Made by a program: the position numbers and the translations under genes. Of a stretch of DNA of 55,068 nucleotides, positions 45,170 through 54,200 are shown piece after piece (the stretch's first letter is position 1; each line of letters starts with the position of its first letter). Source of the DNA: an uncultured Oscillospiraceae bacterium (lineage in GTDB: Bacteria > Bacillota > Clostridia > Oscillospirales > Acutalibacteraceae); NCBI GenBank assembly GCA_900541565.1, contig UQKB01000011.1, forward strand, positions 1 to 55,068. The letters are read 5' to 3'. The notes under the pieces are model-generated. The model was not told where the DNA came from, did no database searches, and worked only from the letters and a program-made list of their open reading frames with translations.

Positions 45170-45940
45170 TTAGCTGAACAAAGCCTGCAGCGCAGCTGTA
45201 TTGTTTGCATAAGTGTCTGTATTGTTATCCGCCTGGATTGCAGAACCGTATACTAAAATTTTAAATTGCGGAAGCGTATTGGCATCCCATGTAATGGTTT
45301 TTCCGCCGCCCAGGTCATAGGTTGTTTCGTCGGTAGAGCTCATAACAAATTCGCTGTTTTTTGTCACGGTTACCTCTGTAAACAGCGGCGTTGTCGTTGC
45401 GCCTTTGGCAACATTTGTCAGCGTGTTTGCCGTACCGTAGCAATAATAATCCGCACCGCTTGCATCGGTTGCGGTTTTTGTCCATGCGCTCGTGTTAAAA
45501 TTGATAGATGCAAGCCTTGCAAACTGCTGGGCGGTAATCGTTACAAATTCTCCGCCTGTAGATTCCTGCACCTGGTATTCCACCTTCATGGCCATATACT
45601 CGTTTTCTACCGTCGCGTTATCAGACGTATTGGTAAGCGCCGGGTTTTTGGGGATGACAGAACCAGGCTGATAATTACCTGCAATGGTAAGACCAAGATC
45701 CTCTTTATTCTGTGCGGCGGGATTGACCGTAGTACCGTCGCCCTGACCGTTTGTATACCCATCCCACAACGGTTCGTTAAGCTGCAGCTTGATTGCCGGA
45801 CTGCCGGGAAACGTATTTGTTTTGCTGTCTGTGTCGGACAGGATGGCGACCGTCAACCCTGCGGTGACCGAAGCGACTGCCAACACGGACGTTGCCGCAA
45901 GAACAACCTTCTTAAGCCTGCTGTTTTTTGTTTTTTCCAT
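45170..45940 (-). CDS. TasA/SipW-dependent-type protein, second
   Basis: 256 residues. A SipW-type signal (VVLAATSVLAVASVTAG) is followed by LTVAILSDTDSKTNTFPGSP, the conserved junction of the family. The mature domain carries VENEYMAMKVEYQVQES, then a Ser/Thr-rich middle, and ends QFKILVYGSAIQADNN. The strong AGGAGG ribosome site suggests heavy translation, as expected for a major subunit. It lies after a 104-base gap that contains an 8-bp hairpin. There is no cysteine apart from one in the middle (DYYCYG). The most likely role is the main structural fibre protein, though this rests on family and context only. Confidence 0.82.
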   Translation of the reverse strand: MEKTKNSRLKKVVLAATSVLAVASVTAGLTVAILSDTDSKTNTFPGSPAIKLQLNEPLWDGYTNGQGDGTTVNPAAQNKEDLGLTIAGNYQPGSVIPKNPALTNTSDNATVENEYMAMKVEYQVQESTGGEFVTITAQQFARLASINFNTSAWTKTATDASGADYYCYGTANTLTNVAKGATTTPLFTEVTVTKNSEFVMSSTDETTYDLGGGKTITWDANTLPQFKILVYGSAIQADNNTDTYANNTAALQALFS

Positions 45941-45982
45941 CGTTTTTTCCTCCTAAAAAGTTTGTAATGATGTGCATTCTAT

Positions 45983-46020
45983 ATTAACCCCCTGAATATC
46001 TGGTGTGAAATCGGGTTAAT
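45983..46020 (-). repeat. hairpin between the first and second TasA-like genes
   Basis: ATTAACCC and GGGTTAAT, an 8-bp perfect inverted repeat 22 bases apart, sit just upstream of the strong ribosome site of the second TasA-like gene. It could stabilise or process the mRNA so that downstream subunits are made in excess. Confidence 0.4.
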
Positions 46021-46044
46021 GAACTTGCAAAAATAAATATGTAC

Positions 46045-46689
46045 TCAGTCCTGCGGGACTGTTGCTGCTTCAAAGCCGTCAAATCCCCAAGCCTCTTTTG
46101 CAAAGGCTGTTGTAATGCTCTCTTTTTCCCCGGGCTTGTTGCTGATTGCCTGCACGCTGTCTGCAATGACCGACAAATCGACTGTTTGCCCTTCCTGCAG
46201 ATCGCAGATCAGCTTTACCGTGCTTTCTTTAAACAGTTCGGTTGTACTCTGGCCGGGCATAACAACCCTTTTATAATAGTAATAGCCGCTGTCATAGAGC
46301 CAATCTTCGCTTATTTGGGTAGCCGTCTGGTCAATTTCAACCTGCCCGTCTGTAAAAGCGCCCTGTGCATTTTTGACCGATGGTACAACCTTTACGCGTA
46401 TAAATACAGGCTTTTTTGCCTCGCCGGCCGGGTTATTTATCATCACCTGTTTTGTCTTAACGGTATCGTTGTGATCCATCACATAATCAGTACCGGAAGG
46501 CTCTTCGATCTGGATATCCGTAATGGTCATCGGGGCAAAAGGGTTTTCCTTGTCGTTACTTTTTCCCGACAGCTGCGCCATGGTGGCAAATACCGCAATA
46601 CCGCTTACCGTAACTACCGTTGCTGCAATAAGTACACGTTTTTTTGTGATAAGCTTTTTTATGCCGTGCCCCATGTTATTTTTTTTCAT
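46045..46689 (-). CDS. TasA/SipW-dependent-type protein, first
   Basis: 214 residues. The basic N-terminus (MKKNNMGHGIKKLITKKR) and helix VLIAATVVTVSGIAVFATMAQ are followed by LSGKSNDKENPFAP, the SipW-type junction. The mature domain has NPAGEAKKPVFIRVKVV and YYYKRVVMPGQSTTELF, blocks shared with the anchored protein at 43056, so this is the same subfamily without the anchor. The ATG at 46689 overlaps the signal peptidase gene by 14 bases, with AGAGGTGA five bases ahead, so translation is coupled. A minor subunit or fibre base (TapA-like) role is possible by gene position only. Confidence 0.8.
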   Translation of the reverse strand: MKKNNMGHGIKKLITKKRVLIAATVVTVSGIAVFATMAQLSGKSNDKENPFAPMTITDIQIEEPSGTDYVMDHNDTVKTKQVMINNPAGEAKKPVFIRVKVVPSVKNAQGAFTDGQVEIDQTATQISEDWLYDSGYYYYKRVVMPGQSTTELFKESTVKLICDLQEGQTVDLSVIADSVQAISNKPGEKESITTAFAKEAWGFDGFEAATVPQD

Positions 46690-47221
46690 ACATTTCACCT
46701 CTGAAAAAAGCGTTTCTTTCCCGGTCCTTTTTGTTTTTACCGTTTGGCAAAAGCTTCTGGACAACCATGAGCAGAAGCATTCCCCCAACTGCGCACAACA
46801 AAAGGATTTTTCCTGCTGTCGAGCTTAAAAAGTTTAAATAATAACCCGCATACGGGATAGAAAAATCGCTTGCCTTTCCTATGATCTGGTTATAGGGGAA
46901 CGGACCCTCCGTCGTTGTCGTATTGGCAAGGCCCTGTGTTTTGAACGTATTGTTTTCCCTGTCCGCTTCAATAACCGCGTGCGTAATTACGGTCTGCCCC
47001 ATCTTGAACGTAACCGCATCGCCCACCTGAATATCCTGTGCCGGGGTTTCCTTTACATAAATCAGGCTGCCCACGCCGTATTTTGGCTCCATGCTCCCGC
47101 TGATAACCGCATATGGCATGTATCCGAAAATTTGCGGCAGATAAACCGTGGCAACGGTAAGCAGCAGCACACCAACAAGTAAGGCGGTCAGGACTTTATC
47201 AATGATTTTCAGCGCTTTCAC
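46676..47221 (-). CDS. sipW: SipW-type signal peptidase I
   Basis: 181-residue membrane protease of the endoplasmic-reticulum-type S26B class. One N-terminal helix (about 11-30) precedes AVISGSMEPKYGVGSLIYV with catalytic Ser43. VITHAVIEA supplies His81 in place of the lysine of ordinary bacterial signal peptidases, which marks it as SipW-like. A second helix (about 140-160) and a basic tail follow. In Bacillus SipW cleaves TasA and TapA; here the four neighbouring SipW-type precursors are the obvious substrates. It starts with GTG after AGAGGCG, 13 bases after the fibro-slime gene. Confidence 0.94.
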   Translation of the reverse strand: MKALKIIDKVLTALLVGVLLLTVATVYLPQIFGYMPYAVISGSMEPKYGVGSLIYVKETPAQDIQVGDAVTFKMGQTVITHAVIEADRENNTFKTQGLANTTTTEGPFPYNQIIGKASDFSIPYAGYYLNFLSSTAGKILLLCAVGGMLLLMVVQKLLPNGKNKKDRERNAFFRGEMYEKK

Positions 47222-47234
47222 AAATTCGCCTCTT

Positions 47235-50200
47235 TTATGTTCCTGCCGGCGACAGCCTGTTTACAACAAGGGCTGTGTCGCCTTCAATATTGTTCTTTGT
47301 CTGGGATTTTCTGTTTTCAAATTCCGCAACCGGGTTTTGTACCGTTGCATATAAATACGCCGCGTTTTGATCTTTATAGGAATTCCCTGTATCATCATTG
47401 CTTACCGAAATGCCGTAAAGGTCATATTTCCACGCAAGCTGCGTGTCTTCCGTAATTTTATAATATTTGCCCGGTGTGACGTCGATCGTTTCCGATTTTA
47501 CAAGGCTTTCGCTGTCTGTCTTATCAAAACTGATGACTACATAAAAGGTCTTTTCCGGCTTCCCTGTACACGTGCGGTCTGCAAACTGTTCCACCGTAAA
47601 GACAAACGATTGCTCTGCACCGGTGTAATTTTCATAGCCGTGTGCATCACCGGGAATGTCTGTATCTGCAATGTTTACACCTTCGGCAAGCCCTGCCGGG
47701 TTATCGTTCGGCCCATAATAAAGCTCGTTGATTCTTTTTGAAATGGTGATCTGTGCATCGCTTAAATCGTTGACAAACGTCCCCTGTGCAGCAGTCATAG
47801 CGTTTTGCGTTACGGTACCTGCAAGCACGGTTTTTGCGCTGTCGCCGCCAACGGAGTCAACCCGAAACCCTTCGGGGATGTTTACCTCTGTCACCTTATA
47901 CACCGTGCCCACCGGAACACCGCTGATGGTGGCCGTCTGCCCGGCTTTCAGCTTGATAATGCCGTCGTTTAAGGCTGTATGTGCAACGCCGTCGACCGTA
48001 TAGTCTACAGGATACGTTTTCCATGTATCGTCCTTTCCGCCGAAAAGGTTGCGTATCTGCACCTGAAACGAAAATTCCGCATCTGCACCTAAATCTGCCG
48101 CCGCCTGCGTTAATTCCTTTTTAAAGACGATGTCGCCCGTTTTTACGGTATTCTGAAATACCACCCTTTGCGCAGTGCTGCGTACGATATCTTCCGTATC
48201 AAGATTGGAATATGCAAATGTATCTGTTCTGCCTGCTGCAAGCAGGTTATCTGTAACATAGGAATTGCTTTCCCCAACGCCCAGAACATTTTCATCGACA
48301 TCGCTGAGCACCCAGACCGTATCATAATATTCAGAAAGCGTTTTATGGCTTTGATTTAAAACGACCGCCTGCCCCTGTACACGGGTCGGCCTTTGCAGCA
48401 TATCCTCCTGCCGCAGCTGGAACAGGCTTCCTCTTGTAAACTGGTTCAGGTATGTCGCCGTCTGGCCGTAAAACAGCGTCTGGCCGCCGGAAACATACGT
48501 TTTTGGGCTCGCATAGGCATCATATTTTTCTGTAAGCACCTGGCTTCCTACCTCTGTCCAGTTGTTTCCATCAGGAACAAAATTATTGCCGTCCTGCGGC
48601 TGTGCTCCGCCTGTGCTATACACGCTCCAGGAGCCGCCCGTCCCCGCAGCATTGAGCGTAAACAGATTTTGGCCGCCCGGTGCCGTATCGTTTGTCTTCG
48701 TTACTCCGCCAAAACCCGGACCATTTTTAAATAAAAGGTTTTCCGGCGCAGACGGGAAGTTATAAGAATAATACCCGCTTTCACTGTCATATGCCATCTG
48801 GTGGTCCTGGCCGTCTCCCCCCGTATCCCATGCCCATATATACGGTGTGGTCCAACCGGCGGCCTGTGCATTTAGGTATACGGTATAACCCGTTGCGGGT
48901 GTCGGCTCTACGCCGGTTCCTTTATAAAGCAGGGTGCTTTGCCCCTCTACCGTCCTTGTAACGTCGTAGGAGGAAGCATACAGCCCGGAATCCCCCGCCT
49001 GCGTTGATCCCTGGTTTTGAAAATCGTAGGCAACAACATCGTTGTCCGCTTCCTTGATGGTATCTGCCAGCAGCGCATTGTTGATGCCTTCAAAGCTTGT
49101 GCGGTTGTCAATTGTAAAGGTATTGGTTTGCGGAAAGTTAAACCGCAGCTTCATGTTAGATTCCCACATGCCTCTTTCCAAATAGAACATGGTCAGCGTA
49201 TGCGTTTGCGTGGGGTTTGAAAAATCAATCAGCTCTGAAAAATCAATTACAGACGCGCTGGTCGCAGACGACTGATTTGTGGTCTTACCATCAAACGCTC
49301 CCGTTGTGACAGTCGCTTTTTTGGTGTTGAAATTAATGCTGCCGCTGCTTTTTGCATGCGCGCCTCCCATATCCAATACAAGCTTGCCGTCAATAAAAAC
49401 CCAAACGTCGTCGTCGCCTGTAAATTCAAATACAATATCCTGCCCATTGACCTTACCGTCGTTTGTCATGGAAAATGGGATTTCAAATTTTGCGCCAAAG
49501 CCGTAATTCAGTTTTCCCTTATCACCGGGGTTTCCATTATTAAACGGGAAAAAGCCTGGCTTGCACTGGCTCATATTCATCATCGTATCGTAAACGGCGT
49601 TGTCTGTATAAGTAAACGTGCTGCCGTTAAAATACAAATTTCTTTGTTCGGAGTCAAATTCATAATAGGTTACGCCGTTATCCACCGTCTGATAAAATGG
49701 GAACTCTATATTTTCGTAAACATCTGCATAGCTCTGTCCCTGGGCAGTATAAATTGAATTGTTTTCCAATACAAAGGTCGCACGGCGCTGCGTACCGTTT
49801 ACAGTAATATTTATCTCCTGTACAGATGTCTGCCCTGAAACAGAGGTAATGTATAGCCTTACCCTCTCTGGCTTGCTGGCCCACCCGTTAGAAGCGTCCA
49901 AATTTATAATAAAAGTAGTAGCATTGGTCGCCTGGCCTTTTTCTGTTTGTGTAAATGTTCTGGATTGATTATTGTGTACCGTATATGTATACGTATTACC
50001 TTGTATAAACGTCCGCTTTACACTGTCTGCCGCATCTTCCCACCAGCTGCCGTTTGAATAAAATTCAAACGATACAGTGTTAACAGCCTCTGTACCTGTT
50101 GAGCGGTTTTGGTTAAACCAGTCTTTGCTGAAGTACGGCAGCTCCTTACCGTCTTGGGTAAGCTTTCCGTCTGTCAGAGTGTCGTCCACCAGCCCCTGGG

Positions 50201-50615
50201 CGGCTGCATTGGTAGCGTTTTGATTTGCGATATTGGCACCCCAGTAAAAATTGCGCAGCCCCGATGGGGTTTGGCTCCAGTTGCCGCTGTCCGGGTAAAA
50301 GTCGCCAAAATACAGGGGAACTGTATAACCGGAGTCTGAAATAGCGGTATTTAATTCGTTATACGGCGTTTTAATTGGATACCCGCCGGATCTTGTTCCT
50401 GCATCCGGCGCCGCTCCCGGCGTATTAATTTGATTATCATACTTATAGTCATACAGGGAAACCGGTATATAAAGAAAGTCATCCGCAGCCTGTGCATGTA
50501 ACGTGCTAACGTTGGACAAAACCACTGTAAAAACGGAAAAAAGCAAAAGCACCGCCAGTAAAAGCGACACAGACCTTTTTCCTTTACAGCAGGCTGCTTT
50601 CAAAAAAACTTTCAT
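47235..50615 (-). CDS. fibro-slime/CnaB-domain surface protein
   Basis: 1126 residues with a signal peptide (about 1-38, ending HAQAAD). Residues about 40-480 form a fibro-slime/PA14-like domain: IPVSLYDYKYD, IVFEFTGDDDVWVFIDGKL, LDMGGAHAKSSGSI, LTMFYLERGMWESNMKL. A carbohydrate-binding-like segment lies near 565-670 (GYTVYLNAQAAGW, YIWAWDTGGDGQDH). Two C-terminal CnaB/SpaA-like domains each keep the Lys-Glu-Asn set for internal isopeptide bonds (IVFKKEL, YKVTEV, FVNDL; then ITISKRI, YKITED, FENRK). No sorting signal or membrane helix follows. AAGGCGG precedes the ATG at 50615. As first gene of the operon it may be the tip or adhesive subunit of the fibre (inference). Confidence 0.87.
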   Translation of the reverse strand: MKVFLKAACCKGKRSVSLLLAVLLLFSVFTVVLSNVSTLHAQAADDFLYIPVSLYDYKYDNQINTPGAAPDAGTRSGGYPIKTPYNELNTAISDSGYTVPLYFGDFYPDSGNWSQTPSGLRNFYWGANIANQNATNAAAQGLVDDTLTDGKLTQDGKELPYFSKDWFNQNRSTGTEAVNTVSFEFYSNGSWWEDAADSVKRTFIQGNTYTYTVHNNQSRTFTQTEKGQATNATTFIINLDASNGWASKPERVRLYITSVSGQTSVQEINITVNGTQRRATFVLENNSIYTAQGQSYADVYENIEFPFYQTVDNGVTYYEFDSEQRNLYFNGSTFTYTDNAVYDTMMNMSQCKPGFFPFNNGNPGDKGKLNYGFGAKFEIPFSMTNDGKVNGQDIVFEFTGDDDVWVFIDGKLVLDMGGAHAKSSGSINFNTKKATVTTGAFDGKTTNQSSATSASVIDFSELIDFSNPTQTHTLTMFYLERGMWESNMKLRFNFPQTNTFTIDNRTSFEGINNALLADTIKEADNDVVAYDFQNQGSTQAGDSGLYASSYDVTRTVEGQSTLLYKGTGVEPTPATGYTVYLNAQAAGWTTPYIWAWDTGGDGQDHQMAYDSESGYYSYNFPSAPENLLFKNGPGFGGVTKTNDTAPGGQNLFTLNAAGTGGSWSVYSTGGAQPQDGNNFVPDGNNWTEVGSQVLTEKYDAYASPKTYVSGGQTLFYGQTATYLNQFTRGSLFQLRQEDMLQRPTRVQGQAVVLNQSHKTLSEYYDTVWVLSDVDENVLGVGESNSYVTDNLLAAGRTDTFAYSNLDTEDIVRSTAQRVVFQNTVKTGDIVFKKELTQAAADLGADAEFSFQVQIRNLFGGKDDTWKTYPVDYTVDGVAHTALNDGIIKLKAGQTATISGVPVGTVYKVTEVNIPEGFRVDSVGGDSAKTVLAGTVTQNAMTAAQGTFVNDLSDAQITISKRINELYYGPNDNPAGLAEGVNIADTDIPGDAHGYENYTGAEQSFVFTVEQFADRTCTGKPEKTFYVVISFDKTDSESLVKSETIDVTPGKYYKITEDTQLAWKYDLYGISVSNDDTGNSYKDQNAAYLYATVQNPVAEFENRKSQTKNNIEGDTALVVNRLSPAGT

Positions 50616-50781
50616 ATTGCTTCCGCCTTTCATTATTTATAATAGTAAATCAATATCCAAATAACATTTTAAAGTAAAAAAACATAATAAAAAGCGAGGG
50701 CTGGGCGCCGCATCACTCTTCCCCATTTTATTTGAAATTTTTCTTATGCAATTCTGTTAGCAGCGTCTGCATGCCACAAAC

Positions 50782-50795
50782 AGAAAACGTTTACA
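50782..50795 (-). promoter_or_regulatory. CcpA cre-like site
   Basis: Minus strand TGTAAACGTTTTCT agrees with the cre consensus TGWAANCGNTNWCA at all but the last base. It lies in the leader of the fibre operon, next to a TATAAT at 50795-50800 that could be a second start. Catabolite control of the fibre operon would follow if real. Confidence 0.5.
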
Positions 50796-50888
50796 TTATA
50801 AACAAAAAACTATATCTAATACATAAATTACCTGATTTAAATCATCTATTTAAAATTATTTTATTTTTAAAAAAATTATAATACCCAA

Positions 50889-50916
50889 ATTTTACCATAA
50901 TAACGTAATTTGTCAA
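50889..50916 (-). promoter_or_regulatory. promoter of the fibre operon
   Basis: Minus-strand TTGACA (50911-50916), a 16-base spacer, and TAAAAT (50889-50894) with an extended TGG. The predicted leader is about 265 bases, unusually long. Confidence 0.6.
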
Positions 50917-51011
50917 CTATTATTTTTTGTAGAAATTTGTGCAACACTATCTTTTAAATTACATAAATACTTAAAAAATCCCATTACAGTGGAAATCTTA
51001 AAATAATTTCA

Positions 51012-51028
51012 TGTCAAATTATGTCGAA
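51012..51028 (+). promoter_or_regulatory. tandem Spo0A-box-like sites
   Basis: TGTCAAA (51012-51018) and TGTCGAA (51022-51028) lie in direct repeat, start to start exactly 10 bases apart. Both fit the Spo0A box TGTCRAA. Spo0A dimers are known to bind paired boxes on one DNA face with this spacing. The pair lies between the fibre operon and the subtilase gene. Confidence 0.6.
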
Positions 51029-51141
51029 AGATTTTTTTGAAAAATAAAAATACATTACTTATAAAACATCTATATCTGTGCAATTTTGATGTTTTTGCAC
51101 GTTTTACAGCCTTTTCCAATTTTTATTTTTTCATAAATTTC

Positions 51142-51171
51142 TTGTCTTACAGACTGCGCTTATAGTATACT
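51142..51171 (+). promoter_or_regulatory. candidate promoter of the subtilase gene
   Basis: Plus-strand TTGTCT, an 18-base spacer, and TATACT (51166-51171), about 40 bases before the start codon. Confidence 0.5.
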
Positions 51172-51210
51172 GTTTTTAACATTTTCACGTAAAGAGAAGG
51201 GAACAGAACT

Positions 51211-54200
51211 ATGAAACGGTACGGAGCTTTTTTTCTTGCGCTGCTTTTAAGTGTGGCGACGCTTGCAGGCGGAGGTCTTTTCCCCGCTTCTTCAGCACAG
51301 ACAGAAACATCCCCTGAAATTTCCCAACTGCTTACAGGCAATTATGTACAGGGACAGGCACTTATCCTTTACAAAAGCAATCCGCATCTTCGCGCGGCAT
51401 CGCCGCTTGCAGGGCTGCAGATCGAGCAGCAATGGGACTTCAATGAGCCTGTAAAGCTGCGGAGCAACAATCTGCAAAGCAATGCCTTTTATAAAACTGA
51501 AAAGATCGCAAATGAAACAGAAAAGGTTGCCCTTGTTTCAAAAGAAGGTATTACCACCGAACAACTGCTGACAGAACTTGCGCAAAACAGCGCAGTATTG
51601 CTTGCACAACCTAATTATATAGACAAACCTTTGACCAATGATACGTATTATGGCAGTCAATGGAGTTTGCATGACACTGCAAGTGGTATCGATACGCCGG
51701 CCGTATGGGAAGGTTCCCATACATATGAAGAAAATGTCGTGGCGGTTGTGGATACCGGCGTGGACTATACACACCCGGACCTGCGTGACAAAATGTGGAT
51801 AAACCCTGGTAATATTGGCCTTCCCGGCACTTACGGGTATGACTTTGCCTCCAACGACGACGATCCCATGCCTGACGATGCGCCGTACAGTTATTCTAAT
51901 TCGCATGGGACGCACTGTGCCGGAGAAATTGCCGCACAGATCGACAATGCGCAGGGAATAGCCGGAATTTCCCCCAACACAAAAATTATGGCGCTGAAGG
52001 TAGCCTTGCCAAACGGGGGATTTCTAACTTCCGCCTGCATAGGCGCGTATGAATATATTTACCAGGCCAAAAAGGCCGGTGTAAATATTGTTGCCGTGAA
52101 CAATTCCTGGGGCGGCAACGAGCTGATGCCCGTATTCAATTACGTGCTCGACAAAGTCGGGCAAGCCGGCGTGCTGTCTGTCATTGCCGCAGGAAACGAT
52201 GGCAAGAACAACGACGAAAACCTCTATATTCCGGCAAACAGTCAAAGCCCATATGCGATTACAGTTGCCGCCGGCACAAAAGAGAATACACTGGCCGGAT
52301 TTACCTGCTATGGAAAAACAAGCGTAGATCTGGCAGCACCGGGCACTACCATGCTCTCGACCGTTGCCAAGGATATGTATATTCCCGTGCTTTCCGAACA
52401 GGCCGGGCTTGAGAAAAATGTGTATTACGAAACGTTTGCACAGCCTCCTGTTTATGAAGAAGGTGCCTTGCAAATTGGGGAAACCCTGTCGATTATCGAC
52501 CCTGTTCTCTTCACATTTTCTGGCGGTGAATACATACAAAAACCATATGATGGGGAATTTTCCCTGACAGAAAACGGATATGACGGTACTGCCCTTTCGC
52601 TGGACCTTTCCAGCGCCCGTGACTCGCAAGCGGCAGTAAAATTTCAAATGCGCATAAAAAACCCCTATTACCAAAGCGCCGTGCCAGATCAAACGGTTTA
52701 CGCAAGCTTTCTGACCAGCAGCCTTGCAAAAGATAAGGGCGGCCGCAACAACGTGGTTGTGCAGCAGATCGATCAAAACGGGGAATATATTGAATTAGGC
52801 GATTTTGTATCCAGCGGTTCATACCAGGATGCCTGGAACGCCCCCATGACAGCGCTTTCGATTGATCCTACTGACATGTATATTCGTCTGGAAGTCTCCA
52901 TTTCCCCGTGTGCAGACGCGCAGCGTATTTCTTTTGATTGCCTTGGCATTGGATTTACCACAGGAAAATATGGCTTGATGAGCGGCACCTCTATGGCTGC
53001 GCCGATTACCTGTGGCGCCGTGGCACTGCTAAGCTCCATCTACCCGGAGGAAAGCCCGCTTGAAATTCGCGCGCGCATCTTGGGCGGTACGCAGCCGCTG
53101 ACAGATGAAGATACACAAAAAGTAGCAAGCGGCGGACGGCTTGACCTTGCAAAAGCCATCAGCGACCCAAACCCGGTTCCCGATTTTATTACCCTACAGG
53201 GCAATACCGCAGTTCTTTCCGGTCATTTTATGGACGGTGCATCCCTGTATATAGACGGTACTTTGGTCACGCCGCAATCAGCGGATGCAAACGAAATTGT
53301 TTTTGACGCGTCTCCTTTTGCAGACGATACCTACCATATAATCTGCCTTTCTAAAAACGGGCGCGCCTTTTATCTTAAGCAATTTTTTGCGTCGTCTCCT
53401 GAGAAATTTCAGGCAGAAACAGCTATGCCCCAAACATCTGCCGACGGCACCCTGCTCAGCGGCGGGACAGATCTGTTTTATATAGGCCTGCAGGGCGAGT
53501 TTTTGTACCGTATGACAAAAGACGGATGGGACGAACTTCCCCCCTGCCCCCTGCCCGCAACAGACAATATGCAGTTTGTTTATACAGACGGCGGGATTTG
53601 GGGTATCAGCGGTTTTACGTATGGTGCAGAGGAAAGCACAACCCTTGTGCGGTATGACATTGCCGCAAATAAATGGGAATATCAGGATACGCTTATTTTT
53701 ACATGGCGTTCTTCTGATTATTCTTACTGCTCTGCTTATAACGGCAAGTTGTACTTTTTTAACGCAGGCCTGAAAGACGGGGATGTCAGCAGGCAATTCT
53801 CCGTATACGATCCTGTAACTAAAATGCTGGAGAATGCGGCTGATTTCCCAGCAGACGCCCCTTACAGCAAAATTGTCATGCAGCAGATAGCAGACAAGCT
53901 GGTTGTGATTATGCCAGAGTTTGCAGCAAATATGGAAGACGTTTATCTGCAGCCGTATATTTTTGACGGCTCCTCCTGGACAGAAGGCAAACGCACAGAG
54001 GTTTTATCTTATGAAACGGCACACAGACTTTTAAATACCGCGTGTGCAGCCAGCGGGGATAAGCTGATTTTTACAGGCGTAGCTTTAGAGGGCTATGGAA
54101 GCACAGTCGCTTACGATCCATCGGCATCCGTTTGGGAAGGTATAGGGTATGAACCCCTTACCTCTGACAGTATTTTCAGCGCCGCTGTGCTTGGGGACCG

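Larger units (their letters stand above)
50616..51210. other. large divergent regulatory region
   Basis: About 595 bases of very AT-rich DNA between the fibre operon and the subtilase gene, with no gene. It holds at least one promoter on each strand, a tandem Spo0A-box-like pair, a CcpA-like site, and a short GC-rich island (about 50694-50712). A short dyad GTGCAA/TTGCAC lies near 51077-51099. I recognise no known riboswitch; cyclic-di-GMP classes were looked for by eye without success. Confidence 0.7.

Noticed and set aside
50616..50888. Cyclic-di-GMP riboswitch in the fibre-operon leader
   Set aside because: The conserved core blocks of either class are not visible; the leader is AT-rich with one short GC-rich island.
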